64,000 nucleotides of DNA from NCBI RefSeq assembly GCF_003063245.1, contig NZ_MUXE01000007.1:57650-121649 (forward strand). Direction: 5' to 3'. Position 1 is the stretch's first letter. Each line of letters begins with the position of its first letter. This document shows positions 9,510 through 17,866 of this stretch, one piece after another. The notes under the pieces were generated by a model that searched no databases, was not told where the DNA came from, and saw nothing but the letters and a program-made list of their open reading frames with translations. Source of the stretch: Arcobacter caeni. Lineage in GTDB: Bacteria > Campylobacterota > Campylobacteria > Campylobacterales > Arcobacteraceae. The translations under genes were made by a program, and so were the position numbers.

Positions 9510-9707
9510 TTAATTATTTTCTTTTTCTATTTTTTCTATACTTTCAATAGTTTTAATATGCGAATTTACTCTTTTTTTCATAGTATATGATTTTACATGT
9601 TTAGCAAGAATTTTTGTATATTTTTTGTAATTTCTAGAATCTTTTTCAAGGATAATTAATTTTTTTTGTATTTTTATAATATCTTCTGGGATTGAGTTGT
9701 TTATCAT
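9510..9707 (-). CDS. Small hypothetical basic helical protein
   Basis: This 65-residue frame is rich in Lys, Ile and Glu and predicted mostly alpha-helical, without a membrane segment or known motif. It is divergent from the nonulosonate operon. A palindrome centred on a TATAAT box occupies the gap to that operon, so it may share a control region with it. Codon use resembles its neighbours. It could be a small regulator or a chance frame in AT-rich DNA; I do not recognise it. Confidence 0.5.
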   Translation of the reverse strand: MINNSIPEDIIKIQKKLIILEKDSRNYKKYTKILAKHVKSYTMKKRVNSHIKTIESIEKIEKENN

Positions 9708-9714
9708 TAGTATA

Positions 9715-9733
9715 ACCTAAATATAATTTAGGT
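9715..9733 (+). promoter_or_regulatory. Palindrome around a -10 box upstream of the nonulosonate operon
   Basis: The arms ACCTAAA (9715-9721) and TTTAGGT (9727-9733) are a perfect inverted repeat separated by TATAA. A TATAAT sequence (9722-9727) sits in the middle, about 40 bases before the first sugar gene. A repressor dimer bound here would cover the -10 box. No -35 box is evident. Seen: the dyad and the TATAAT; inferred: operator function. Confidence 0.45.
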
Positions 9734-9766
9734 ATATTCTATTAAAAATTTACTTAAAGCTAAAAA

Positions 9767-10975
9767 ATGATAAATATATTAGAACTAATTGGTCGAACTA
9801 AAGAGCTTTTTTCAGAAGATATAAATAATAGAAATGAAGAACTATATAAAAGAGTTTCTGATTCAACCTTTTTAGTTCTAGGTGGAGCAGGAAGTATTGG
9901 ACAAGCTGTTACAAAAGAAATTTTTAAAAGAAATCCTAAAAAACTTCACATTGTTGATATTAGTGAAAATAATATGGTGGAATTAGTTCGAGATATTAGA
10001 AGTAGCTTTGGATATATTGATGGAGATTTCCAAACATTTGCTTTAGATATTGGTTCATTTGAATATGATGCTTTTATAAAATCTGATGGAAAATATGATT
10101 ATGTTTTAAACTTATCAGCATTAAAGCATGTACGAAGTGAAAAAGATCCATTTACTCTTATGCGAATGATTGAAACAAATGTTTTTAATACAGATAAAAC
10201 ACTTCAACAATCAATTGATAAAGGAGTAAAAAAATATTTTTGTGTAAGTACAGATAAAGCTGCAAATCCTGTAAATATGATGGGCGCAAGTAAAAGAATT
10301 ATGGAAATGTTTGTAATGAAAAAATCAAAAAAAATAAATGTTTCAATGGCAAGATTTGCAAATGTTGCCTTTTCTGATGGAAGTCTTCTTCATGGATTTG
10401 ATCAACGAATCAAAAAAAATCAACCAATAGTTGCACCAAATGATATAAAAAGATATTTTGTAACACCACAAGAATCGGGTGAACTTTGCCTTATGTCTTG
10501 TATTTTTGGAGAAAATAGAGATATATTTTTCCCAAAACTTAGTGAGAATCTACATCTTATAACTTTTGCAAATATTGCAGTAAAATATCTTGAAGATTTA
10601 GGATATGAACCATACCTATGTAAAGATGAAGAAGAAGCAAGAAATTTCTTTTCACAACAACAAAATAATAATAATACCAAATTAAAAAAACAGTGGCCAT
10701 GTTTGTTTACTTCAAGTGATACAACAGGTGAAAAAGATTTTGAAGAGTTTTTTACTGATTCTGAAGTTTTAGATATGAATAGATTTGAAAATCTAGGAAT
10801 AATTAAAAATGAAGCAATTTATGATGAAACAAAATTAAATCATTTTGAAACAATAATAAAAAAATATAAGCAAGAATTATCATGGACAAAAGAAGATATC
10901 ATAAAAGAATTTTTCACAATGATTCCTGATTTTGGACATAAAGAAACAGGTAAATATCTTGATGGAAAGATGTGA
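9767..10975 (+). CDS. NDP-sugar 4,6-dehydratase, LegB/CapD-like SDR
   Basis: A 402-residue extended short-chain dehydrogenase of the polysaccharide-biosynthesis CapD/FlaA1 group. The NAD(P)-binding GGAGSIGQ is at 39-46, DISENN follows the second beta strand, NLSALKHV is near 125, and the dehydratase signature STDKA (161-165) leads to MMGASKR, where Met replaces the classical Tyr. As first gene of a nonulosonate operon it most likely makes the 4-keto-6-deoxy-GlcNAc nucleotide used by the next aminotransferase, as LegB does for legionaminic acid. The C-terminal ~100 residues are less conserved. PseB-like 4,6-dehydratase/5-epimerase activity is the main alternative, but the downstream NeuC and NeuA types favour the legionaminic branch. 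Confidence 0.82.
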   Translation: MINILELIGRTKELFSEDINNRNEELYKRVSDSTFLVLGGAGSIGQAVTKEIFKRNPKKLHIVDISENNMVELVRDIRSSFGYIDGDFQTFALDIGSFEYDAFIKSDGKYDYVLNLSALKHVRSEKDPFTLMRMIETNVFNTDKTLQQSIDKGVKKYFCVSTDKAANPVNMMGASKRIMEMFVMKKSKKINVSMARFANVAFSDGSLLHGFDQRIKKNQPIVAPNDIKRYFVTPQESGELCLMSCIFGENRDIFFPKLSENLHLITFANIAVKYLEDLGYEPYLCKDEEEARNFFSQQQNNNNTKLKKQWPCLFTSSDTTGEKDFEEFFTDSEVLDMNRFENLGIIKNEAIYDETKLNHFETIIKKYKQELSWTKEDIIKEFFTMIPDFGHKETGKYLDGKM

Positions 10976-10985
10976 GAATCGTAAA

Positions 10986-11011
10986 AAAAGAGTGAATATT
11001 TTCACTCTTTT
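10986..11011. terminator. Hairpin inside the nonulosonate operon
   Basis: A perfect 11-base inverted repeat (10986-10996 with 11001-11011) with a TATT loop lies between the dehydratase and aminotransferase genes. The stem is A-rich on one side and T-rich on the other, as in bidirectional terminators. Transcription probably drops here, setting different levels for gene 1 and genes 2-7. Confidence 0.65.
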
Positions 11012-11059
11012 AGATTCGGAACCAGAAATTATATGCGTAAGCATAATTGGAGGCTGTTT

Positions 11060-12196
11060 ATGCAAAACATAACAGATTTTATAAAACAAACATTTAAAAC
11101 AAATGAGTTTATTCCTTTACATGAACCTCGATTTGTAGGAAATGAAAAGAAATATTTAAATGATTGTATAGATTCTACATTTGTATCAAGTGTAGGAAAA
11201 TATGTAGATACCTTTGAAAAAGAGTTTGCTAAAAAAGTAGGAAGTAAATATGCGATAGCTACTGTAAATGGAACAGCTGCACTTCATATCTCACTTATTT
11301 TAGCAGATGTTCAAAAAGATGATGAAGTTATAACTCAAGCTCTTACATTTATAGCAACATGTAATGCAATTTCTTATATTGGAGCGAAGCCTATTTTTGT
11401 TGATGTTGATTTAGACACAATGGGAATGAGTCCTAAATCATTAAAAGAGTTTTTAGAATCAAATTGTGAACTTGTAAATAAGCAATGTATAAATAAAACT
11501 ACAAAAAAGATAATAAAAGCATGTGTTCCAATGCATACTTTTGGACATCCATGTAGAATTGATGAAATAAAAGAGATATGCGATACTTGGAATATAATTT
11601 TAGTAGAAGATGCAGCAGAATCTCTTGGAAGTTACTATAAAGAAAAACACACAGGTACTTTTGGGAAAATTGCAGCTTTTTCTTTTAATGGAAATAAAAT
11701 CATAACTTCAGGTGGTGGTGGAGTAATTGTAACAGATGATGAAGTCTTAGCCAAAAGAGCAAAACATATAACAACAACAGCAAAAATTCCTCATCCGTAC
11801 GAATATGTACATGATGAAATAGCTTATAATTATAGACTTCCAAATCTAAATGCAGCATTACTTGTAGCACAATTAGAACAACTAAATGGATTTTTAGAAT
11901 CTAAAAGAGAACTAGCTTTAAAATATAAAGAATTTTTTGCAAAAGAAGATATCATTTTTATAGAAGAGCCAAAAGACTCAAAAGCAAACTATTGGCTTCA
12001 AGCTATTTTATTAAAAGATAAGAATCAAAGAGATGAATTTTTAGAATTTACAAATAAAAATGGCGTTATGACAAGACCTATTTGGCGTCTAATGAATGAA
12101 TTAGAAATGTTCAAAGATTGTCAAAAGGATGATTTAAAGAACTCTAAATATCTTGAAGAAAGAGTTGTAAATATTCCAAGCTCGGTAATATTATAA
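11060..12196 (+). CDS. LegC-family PLP aminotransferase
   Basis: A DegT/DnrJ/EryC1-family aminotransferase. It probably aminates C-4 of the 4-keto sugar nucleotide, giving the 4-amino-4,6-dideoxy-GlcNAc precursor of legionaminic acid. Visible features are VNGTAALH, the EDAAESLGS strand, and the PLP Schiff-base lysine at about residue 213 in FNGNKIITSGGGG. A longer frame begins at 11033. GGAGG six bases before ATG 11060 marks that as the real start, leaving 378 residues. The stop overlaps the next start by one base. PseC-type C-4 aminotransferases are close relatives. Confidence 0.85.
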   Translation: MQNITDFIKQTFKTNEFIPLHEPRFVGNEKKYLNDCIDSTFVSSVGKYVDTFEKEFAKKVGSKYAIATVNGTAALHISLILADVQKDDEVITQALTFIATCNAISYIGAKPIFVDVDLDTMGMSPKSLKEFLESNCELVNKQCINKTTKKIIKACVPMHTFGHPCRIDEIKEICDTWNIILVEDAAESLGSYYKEKHTGTFGKIAAFSFNGNKIITSGGGGVIVTDDEVLAKRAKHITTTAKIPHPYEYVHDEIAYNYRLPNLNAALLVAQLEQLNGFLESKRELALKYKEFFAKEDIIFIEEPKDSKANYWLQAILLKDKNQRDEFLEFTNKNGVMTRPIWRLMNELEMFKDCQKDDLKNSKYLEERVVNIPSSVIL

Positions 12197-12771
12197 TGAA
12201 AGAGAAAATAGTTTTATTAGGTGGTGGGGGACATTGTCATAGTGTAATTGATGTACTTGAGCAAGAAGACAAATATCAAATTATTGGAATTATAGATAAA
12301 AAAGAGTTAATCGGAAGTGATATTTTAGGGTATAAAATCATTGCTTGTGATGATGACTTAGAAGAGATATTTGAAACTTGTAAAAATGCAATAATTACAG
12401 TAGGACAAATAGAATCAAACCACATAAGAGTAAAATTATTTAATAAATTAAAAGAGATAGGATTTAATCTTCCTGCGATAATTTCACCACTTTCATATGT
12501 CTCAAAACACTCTTTCATAGAAGAAGGAACTGTAATTATGCATCATGTACTAGTAAATGCAAATGCAAAAATTGGAAAAAATTGTATAATTAATACAAAG
12601 GCACTAATTGAACATGATGTTATTATCGAAGATAATTGTCATATTTCAACTGCAAGTGTTATAAATGGTGGAGTTATTGTAAAAGCAAATACTTTTGTTG
12701 GAAGTAATACTACTTCAAAACAATATATAGAAATAAATGGATTTGTAAAAGCGGGGAGTTTAGTAAAATGA
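12196..12771 (+). CDS. NeuD/LegH-type sugar N-acetyltransferase
   Basis: A 191-residue protein with an N-terminal PglD-type Rossmann-like subdomain (GGGGHCHSVIDVL near residue 8). The C-terminal left-handed beta-helix is built of hexapeptide repeats (about 95-185; HHVLVNANAKIGKNCIINT region), with the catalytic His expected in IEHDVIIED. In this operon it should acetylate the 4-amino group made by the preceding enzyme, using acetyl-CoA. It starts within the upstream stop codon (TAATG) and overlaps the next gene by four bases, so it is tightly coupled. Confidence 0.82.
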   Translation: MKEKIVLLGGGGHCHSVIDVLEQEDKYQIIGIIDKKELIGSDILGYKIIACDDDLEEIFETCKNAIITVGQIESNHIRVKLFNKLKEIGFNLPAIISPLSYVSKHSFIEEGTVIMHHVLVNANAKIGKNCIINTKALIEHDVIIEDNCHISTASVINGGVIVKANTFVGSNTTSKQYIEINGFVKAGSLVK

Positions 12772-13781
12772 AAGATAAAATTAAAAAAGTTTTTATTATT
12801 GCAGAAGCAGGGGTAAATCATAACGGCTCAATCGAACTGGCAAAAAAGTTAATAGATGTAGCAGTGGAAGCACAAGTGGATGCCGTTAAGTTTCAAACTT
12901 TCAAAGCTTCTAATCTTGTAAGTAAAAATGCACAAAAAGCAGATTATCAAAAAAATAATATGAATGATGCAGATGATTCACAGTTTAATATGCTTAAAAA
13001 GCTAGAACTTGATCTTGAAACTCATAAAGAACTTATTTCATATTGTAATAGCAAAAATATTATGTTTCTATCAACTCCTTTTGATCATGATAGTATTGAG
13101 CTTTTAAATGATTTAGGACTTGAAATATTTAAAATCCCAAGTGGAGAAATAACAAATCTTCCATATTTAAGACATATAGGAAAACTAAATAAAAAAGTAA
13201 TTCTTTCAACAGGAATGGCTGATATTGGTGAAATTGAAGATGCTTTAGATGTATTATATAAAGCTGGAACAAGAAAAGAAAATATTACAGTACTACATGC
13301 AAATACTATGTATCCAACTCCAATGGAAGATGTAAATTTAAGAGCAATGATAACTATAGGAAATACATTTGATGTGGCTTACGGATATAGTGACCACACT
13401 TTAGGAATAGAAGTACCAACAGCTGCAGTTGCAATGGGTGCATCTTGTATAGAAAAACATTTTACACTTGATTGTACTATGGAAGGACCTGATCATAAAG
13501 CAAGTTTAGAACCATATGAATTAAAAGCAATGGTTAAAGCAATTAGAAATATTGAATTAGCTCTTGGAAATAGTATTAAAAAACCATCAAAGAGTGAAAT
13601 GCCAAACATATCAATTGCAAGAAAAAGTATAGTAGCAAAAACAGCTATAAAAAAAGGCGATACATTAAATGAAACAAATTTAGCTGTAAAAAGACCAGGA
13701 AATGGAATAAATCCAATGCGATGGGATGAAATAATTGGAACTGTGTCAAGTAAAGATTATAACAAAGATGAAATTATATGA
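12768..13781 (+). CDS. neuB: NeuB-family nonulosonic acid synthase
   Basis: Condenses phosphoenolpyruvate with a six-carbon amino sugar to give a nine-carbon sialic-type acid (legionaminate or N-acetylneuraminate). The family signature IAEAGVNHNG is at 11-20, followed by KFQTFK, IFKIPSGEITN, STGMADIGEIEDAL, YSDHTLG and EKHFTLD, all in the TIM barrel. A C-terminal antifreeze-like SAF domain (about 275-337) closes the active site of the partner subunit. At 337 residues it has family length. Context with LegB/LegC types favours a legionaminate synthase (LegI). Confidence 0.9.
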   Translation: MKDKIKKVFIIAEAGVNHNGSIELAKKLIDVAVEAQVDAVKFQTFKASNLVSKNAQKADYQKNNMNDADDSQFNMLKKLELDLETHKELISYCNSKNIMFLSTPFDHDSIELLNDLGLEIFKIPSGEITNLPYLRHIGKLNKKVILSTGMADIGEIEDALDVLYKAGTRKENITVLHANTMYPTPMEDVNLRAMITIGNTFDVAYGYSDHTLGIEVPTAAVAMGASCIEKHFTLDCTMEGPDHKASLEPYELKAMVKAIRNIELALGNSIKKPSKSEMPNISIARKSIVAKTAIKKGDTLNETNLAVKRPGNGINPMRWDEIIGTVSSKDYNKDEII

Positions 13782-14941
13782 AAAAAGTATGTGTAGTTAC
13801 AGGAACAAGAGCTGAATATGGATTACTTTATTGGCTTATGAAAGAAATTGAAGCAGATAAAGAGCTTCAACTTCAACTTATAGTTACAGGTATGCATCTA
13901 AGCCCAGAATTTGGGCTCACTTATAAAGAAATAGAAAAAGAATTTAAAATAAATAAAAAAATAGAGATGCTTTTATCTTCTGATACTCCTGTGGGTATTT
14001 CAAAATCAATCGGTCTTGCACAAATTTCTTTTTCTGAAGCTTATGAAGAATTAAAACCAGATGTTTTAATAGTCCTTGGGGATAGATATGAAATATTTTC
14101 ATGTGTTAGTGCTGCAATGATTGCACAAATTCCTATTGCACATTTGCATGGTGGTGAAACTACTGAAGGTGCATTTGATGAATCAATTCGTCATAGTATT
14201 ACAAAAATGAGCCATTTGCATTTTACTGCTACAAATGAATACAAAAATAGAGTTATTCAATTAGGTGAACATCCTTCAAGAGTTTTTAATGTTGGTGGAT
14301 TAGGGATTGAAAATATTAAAAAACTAAAACTTTTAACAAAAGAAGAATTTGAAAAGTCGATTGATTTTAAATTAAATAAAGAAAATATCTTAGTAACTTT
14401 TCATCCAGTAACTTTAGAAAGTTCAACTACACGCGAACAATTTCAAGAACTTTTAGATGTTATTGATGAACTAAAAGATACAAATATAATTTTCACAAAA
14501 GCAAATAGTGATACAGATGGAAGAGTTATAAATAAGATGATTGATGAGTATGTAAATAAAAATTCTTATAAAGCGATTGGGTTTACATCTCTTGGACAAT
14601 TAAGATACTTAAGTGCATTACAATATGTAGATGCAATGGTAGGAAATAGCTCAAGTGGTTTGGCGGAAGCTCCTAGTTTTAAAATTGCTACAATAAATAT
14701 TGGTGATAGACAAAAAGGGCGTATAAAAGCAGATAGTGTAATAGATTGTGAACCTGTAAAATTATCTATTTCAAAAGCATTTGAAAAACTTTATACACAA
14801 GAATTCCAAGATATACTTCAAACAACAAGAAATCCTTATGGTGAGGGTTGTGCTAGTAAAAAAATTATTGAAGAGATAAAAAAAATAGATTTAGATAATA
14901 TTTTAAAAAAGAGTTTTTATAATTTAAAGGTAAATTTATGA
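13778..14941 (+). CDS. neuC: NeuC-family hydrolysing NDP-sugar 2-epimerase
   Basis: This enzyme epimerises C-2 and removes the nucleotide from an activated N-acetylated amino sugar, producing the ManNAc-like or 2,4-diacetamido-6-deoxymannose substrate of the synthase (NeuC or LegG). Motifs are TGTRAEYGLL at residues 7-16, VLGDRYE, HLHGGETTEGAFDESIRHS, FTATNEY and VGNSSSGLAEA near the C terminus. These belong to the GT-B fold UDP-GlcNAc 2-epimerase family. Length (387) is normal. It overlaps both neighbours by four bases. Confidence 0.9.
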   Translation: MKKVCVVTGTRAEYGLLYWLMKEIEADKELQLQLIVTGMHLSPEFGLTYKEIEKEFKINKKIEMLLSSDTPVGISKSIGLAQISFSEAYEELKPDVLIVLGDRYEIFSCVSAAMIAQIPIAHLHGGETTEGAFDESIRHSITKMSHLHFTATNEYKNRVIQLGEHPSRVFNVGGLGIENIKKLKLLTKEEFEKSIDFKLNKENILVTFHPVTLESSTTREQFQELLDVIDELKDTNIIFTKANSDTDGRVINKMIDEYVNKNSYKAIGFTSLGQLRYLSALQYVDAMVGNSSSGLAEAPSFKIATINIGDRQKGRIKADSVIDCEPVKLSISKAFEKLYTQEFQDILQTTRNPYGEGCASKKIIEEIKKIDLDNILKKSFYNLKVNL

Positions 14942-15984
14942 AAAATATAGAAAATATAAAATTAAAGCCAAGCGCAACCATAAAAGAAGCTCTAATTTTA
15001 ATAGATAAAGGTTCAATGCAGATAGCTTTAATTGTAGATGAAAATAACAAACTTTTAGGGACATTAACCGATGGTGATATAAGAAGAGGATTGATAAAAG
15101 GTCTTGGATTAAATAGTTCTATAGAGACAATTATATTTAAATCACCTACTATTGCAAAGATAAGTGATACAAAAGAAGAGATTCTTCAATTAGCACTTAT
15201 TAAAAAATTACACCAAATACCTGTGGTGGATGATGATGGTAAAGTTATAGGAATTCAGCAAATAGATGAACTATTAAAACCAAAAATTAAAACTAATAAA
15301 GTAGTTTTAATGGTAGGAGGATTAGGCACAAGATTACGACCACTTACTGAAAACACCCCTAAACCTATGCTTAAAGTTGGAAATAAACCAATACTTCAAA
15401 CTATTGTTGAAAAGTTTGCACAGTATGGATACACAAATATAATAATGTGTGTGAATTACAAATCCGATATTATACAAGATTATTTTGGTGATGGAAAGCA
15501 GTTTGGAGTAGATATAGAATATATATTTGAAGAACAACGAATGGGGACAGCAGGAGCACTGAGCCTTTTGCCAAAGAAACCAAATGAGCCTTTTTTTGTA
15601 ATGAATGGAGATTTACTTACAAATGTAAATTTTGAACATTTACATGATTATCATCTAGAAAATAGTTCGATTGCAACTATGTGTGTAAGAGAATATGATT
15701 TTCAAGTGCCTTATGGTGTTGTAAAAGTTGATGATAATAAAATACTTTCAATAGAAGAAAAACCCATACATAAATTTTTTATTAGTGCAGGCATATATAT
15801 GCTTTCTTCTGAATCTTTAGACTATATTCCTCAAAATGAATTCTATGATATGCCAACACTTTTTGAAAAATTAATAAATGAAAGTAAAAATACAATATCT
15901 TTCCCTTTGCGAGAGTATTGGTTAGATATTGGAAGAATTGAAGAGTATAAAAAAGCTAATGAAGAGTATGGAGAAGTTTTTTAA
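14938..15984 (+). CDS. CBS-domain sugar-1-phosphate nucleotidyltransferase, PtmE-like
   Basis: Two CBS motifs occupy residues about 1-115 (TLTDGDIRRGL, IPVVDDDGKVIG). A nucleotidyltransferase domain with GGLGTRLRPLTENTPKPM at 127-144 and LTNVNFEHL follows. In Campylobacter jejuni the CBS-nucleotidyltransferase PtmE makes GDP-glucosamine, the start of the GDP-linked legionaminic pathway. Its presence suggests that the dehydratase and NeuC here use GDP- rather than UDP-sugars. The CBS pair may sense an adenine nucleotide. The companion isomerase PtmF is not in the window. Length is 348 residues; it overlaps the next gene by one base. Confidence 0.8.
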   Translation: MKNIENIKLKPSATIKEALILIDKGSMQIALIVDENNKLLGTLTDGDIRRGLIKGLGLNSSIETIIFKSPTIAKISDTKEEILQLALIKKLHQIPVVDDDGKVIGIQQIDELLKPKIKTNKVVLMVGGLGTRLRPLTENTPKPMLKVGNKPILQTIVEKFAQYGYTNIIMCVNYKSDIIQDYFGDGKQFGVDIEYIFEEQRMGTAGALSLLPKKPNEPFFVMNGDLLTNVNFEHLHDYHLENSSIATMCVREYDFQVPYGVVKVDDNKILSIEEKPIHKFFISAGIYMLSSESLDYIPQNEFYDMPTLFEKLINESKNTISFPLREYWLDIGRIEEYKKANEEYGEVF

Positions 15985-16676
15985 TGTATAAAAATAAAAC
16001 TTTTTTAGCAATAATACCAGCTAGAGGTGGAAGTAAACGCTTACCTCGAAAAAATATTCTTGATTTATGTGGGAAACCTTTAATTGTTCATACTATTGAA
16101 GCAGGTTTAAAAAGTAAGTATTTGGATAATATTATTGTATCAAGTGATGATTCTGAAATTTTAGAAATTTCAAAAAAATATAAAGTAGGTACTATTATTA
16201 GACCAAATGAGTTATCAAGTGATACAGCTACAACATTTGATACAATTAAACATACTATTGAAAATATAAAAAAAAAGTATGATTATATAATTTTACTTCA
16301 ACCTACAAGCCCTCTTAGAACTGAAAAACATATAGATGAAGCAATAGAGCTTTTAGAAGAAAAAAATGCAGATGCAGTGATAAGTGTATGTGAAACTGAA
16401 CACTCTCCTTTATGGTGTAATACTTTGAACAATGATTTATCAATGGAAAATTTTTTAAGAGAAGATATTTTTAACAAACGAAGCCAAGATTTAGAAAAAT
16501 ACTATAGATTAAATGGTGCTATTTATATATGTAAAACAAATAAGTTGCTAGAAGAAGAGAACCTTTTTTTAAAAGAAAATATTTTTGCTTATAAAATGGA
16601 TAGAAAAAATTCTATTGATATAGATGAAGAAATAGATTTTCTAATTTCGCAAGAAATCTTAAAATCAATCAAATAA
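15984..16676 (+). CDS. neuA: CMP-nonulosonate cytidylyltransferase (NeuA/LegF type)
   Basis: Activates the nine-carbon acid with CTP to the CMP-sugar used by glycosyltransferases. The P-loop-like signature IIPARGGSKRLPRKNI (10-25) is complete, followed by SSDDSEI, LLQPTSPLRT, LNGAIYICK and SIDIDEEID. At 230 residues it is the catalytic domain alone, without the esterase domain of longer NeuA proteins. It is the last gene of the operon; its stop codon lies in a strong hairpin. Confidence 0.9.
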   Translation: MYKNKTFLAIIPARGGSKRLPRKNILDLCGKPLIVHTIEAGLKSKYLDNIIVSSDDSEILEISKKYKVGTIIRPNELSSDTATTFDTIKHTIENIKKKYDYIILLQPTSPLRTEKHIDEAIELLEEKNADAVISVCETEHSPLWCNTLNNDLSMENFLREDIFNKRSQDLEKYYRLNGAIYICKTNKLLEEENLFLKENIFAYKMDRKNSIDIDEEIDFLISQEILKSIK

Positions 16677-16692
16677 TATATTGATTGATTTT
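16661..16692. terminator. Terminator at the end of the nonulosonate operon
   Basis: A perfect 12-base inverted repeat (16661-16672 with 16681-16692) with an eight-base loop contains the neuA stop codon. The right arm ends in TTTT and the left arm starts with AAAA. It therefore can end transcription from both the operon and the convergent glycosyltransferase gene. Confidence 0.72.
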
Positions 16693-16703
16693 AAATTTAA
16701 ATA

Positions 16704-17732
16704 TTATTTATGGCTTTGATAGATATCTGTTAAAGCACTTAGTACTGTTTCTTTAAAAGGTTCGATTTGCGGATATGCAAAAACAGCAGATGTCGTGATA
16801 TAATAAAAAGATTCTTTTAGGAGACTTTCTTCTAAGAAATTCTTTTTATAACTATGCATATTACAATCGGCAATTAAGTAGAAATATTTTTGAACTAATA
16901 ATAAATAAATACCTAAGAATATAATAAATTCATCAGTTGAATTTTCTTTTTTAAGGAGATTAACAGCATCAAAAATTCCATCTCTAAGTGAAAAAAATTG
17001 GTTAATTCTTGCTCCAAAACCATACATACCTACATGTTCAAATGTTGTATATTCAATTCCTCTTTCATCAAGTGTTTTTTCAGGAACACCCTCTAAAACA
17101 ACGATTTCAGAACTTCTCATTACATCACATTTTGCACTAATTAATAAATCAAAGTATATATGAGGATATGCAGCATGTTTTTCAATATTTTTTTCTAAAA
17201 TTGGGATTAAATCATATTTTTTAATTAAATCTAAATTGTAAATTATTCCTGAGATATAGTTCCCTGAGAAACAAATACCTTTCATCGCTTCTTCCCCTGC
17301 TTTGTAAAAAGAATTAGCAAAAACAAAACTATTTAAGTCTACTTTTAAAGATTCATGTGTTCCAATTGAAGCTCTACACATACCCAAGTTTTCTTTTAAT
17401 TTTATATCTTCTAAAACTGATTTTACTCCTGAATGATTAATAAAATCTTCATCACTTAAAATCATAAAATGCTTCGTTTTTGTATGTTTAAAACAAGATA
17501 AATAATTACCATGAAATTGACCATTTACATCATGTTTAATATAATCAACTTGTTTATTTATTTTAGAAATATTATGTATTTTTTGATAGTATTCAACTCC
17601 ATTTGTGGAAGCATTATCTAAAATGAGTACACACCAGTTTTTTTCTAAATTTTCCAACAATGTATTTACTAAACTTAATACCCTTTTACCTCTATTAAAT
17701 GTTATTATACAAATAGTAAAATCAAATATCAT
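16704..17732 (-). CDS. Family 2 glycosyltransferase
   Basis: A 342-residue GT-A fold enzyme. The N terminus TICIITFNRGKRVLSLV is the GT2 start, VLILDNAST holds the first nucleotide-binding Asp, and MILSDEDF (about residue 90) supplies the DxD-like metal site. The C-terminal 200 residues have no recognisable motif, so acceptor and sugar are unknown. It is transcribed against the flanking sugar operons and has its own short upstream region. It may add one of the sugars made here, or extend a flagellin or surface glycan. Confidence 0.75.
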   Translation of the reverse strand: MIFDFTICIITFNRGKRVLSLVNTLLENLEKNWCVLILDNASTNGVEYYQKIHNISKINKQVDYIKHDVNGQFHGNYLSCFKHTKTKHFMILSDEDFINHSGVKSVLEDIKLKENLGMCRASIGTHESLKVDLNSFVFANSFYKAGEEAMKGICFSGNYISGIIYNLDLIKKYDLIPILEKNIEKHAAYPHIYFDLLISAKCDVMRSSEIVVLEGVPEKTLDERGIEYTTFEHVGMYGFGARINQFFSLRDGIFDAVNLLKKENSTDEFIIFLGIYLLLVQKYFYLIADCNMHSYKKNFLEESLLKESFYYITTSAVFAYPQIEPFKETVLSALTDIYQSHK

Positions 17733-17813
17733 TAAAGCCTCTTTTAATAGTTATTTATAATGATTCTACATAAATATTATTTTAATTAGAGTTAAAATAA
17801 AAAAATAGTTTGA

Positions 17814-17819
17814 TATAAT
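17814..17819 (+). promoter_or_regulatory. Probable -10 box of the rfbF operon
   Basis: TATAAT at 17814-17819, preceded by TTTGA and T-rich stretches at about one-turn spacing, resembles Campylobacterota sigma-70 promoters, which need little -35 sequence. It is 48 bases before the rfbF start. The remaining 134-base gap shows nothing else recognisable. Confidence 0.5.
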
Positions 17820-17866
17820 CTTAATAAAATGATTAAATATTTTTTAAATGAGTAAAAGGAAATTAA

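Noticed and set aside
12222..12232. G-rich tract at the start of the acetyltransferase gene as phase-variable repeat
   Set aside because: Only five consecutive G. Phase-variable tracts in Campylobacter are usually eight or more; no long homopolymer G tract was seen in the window.
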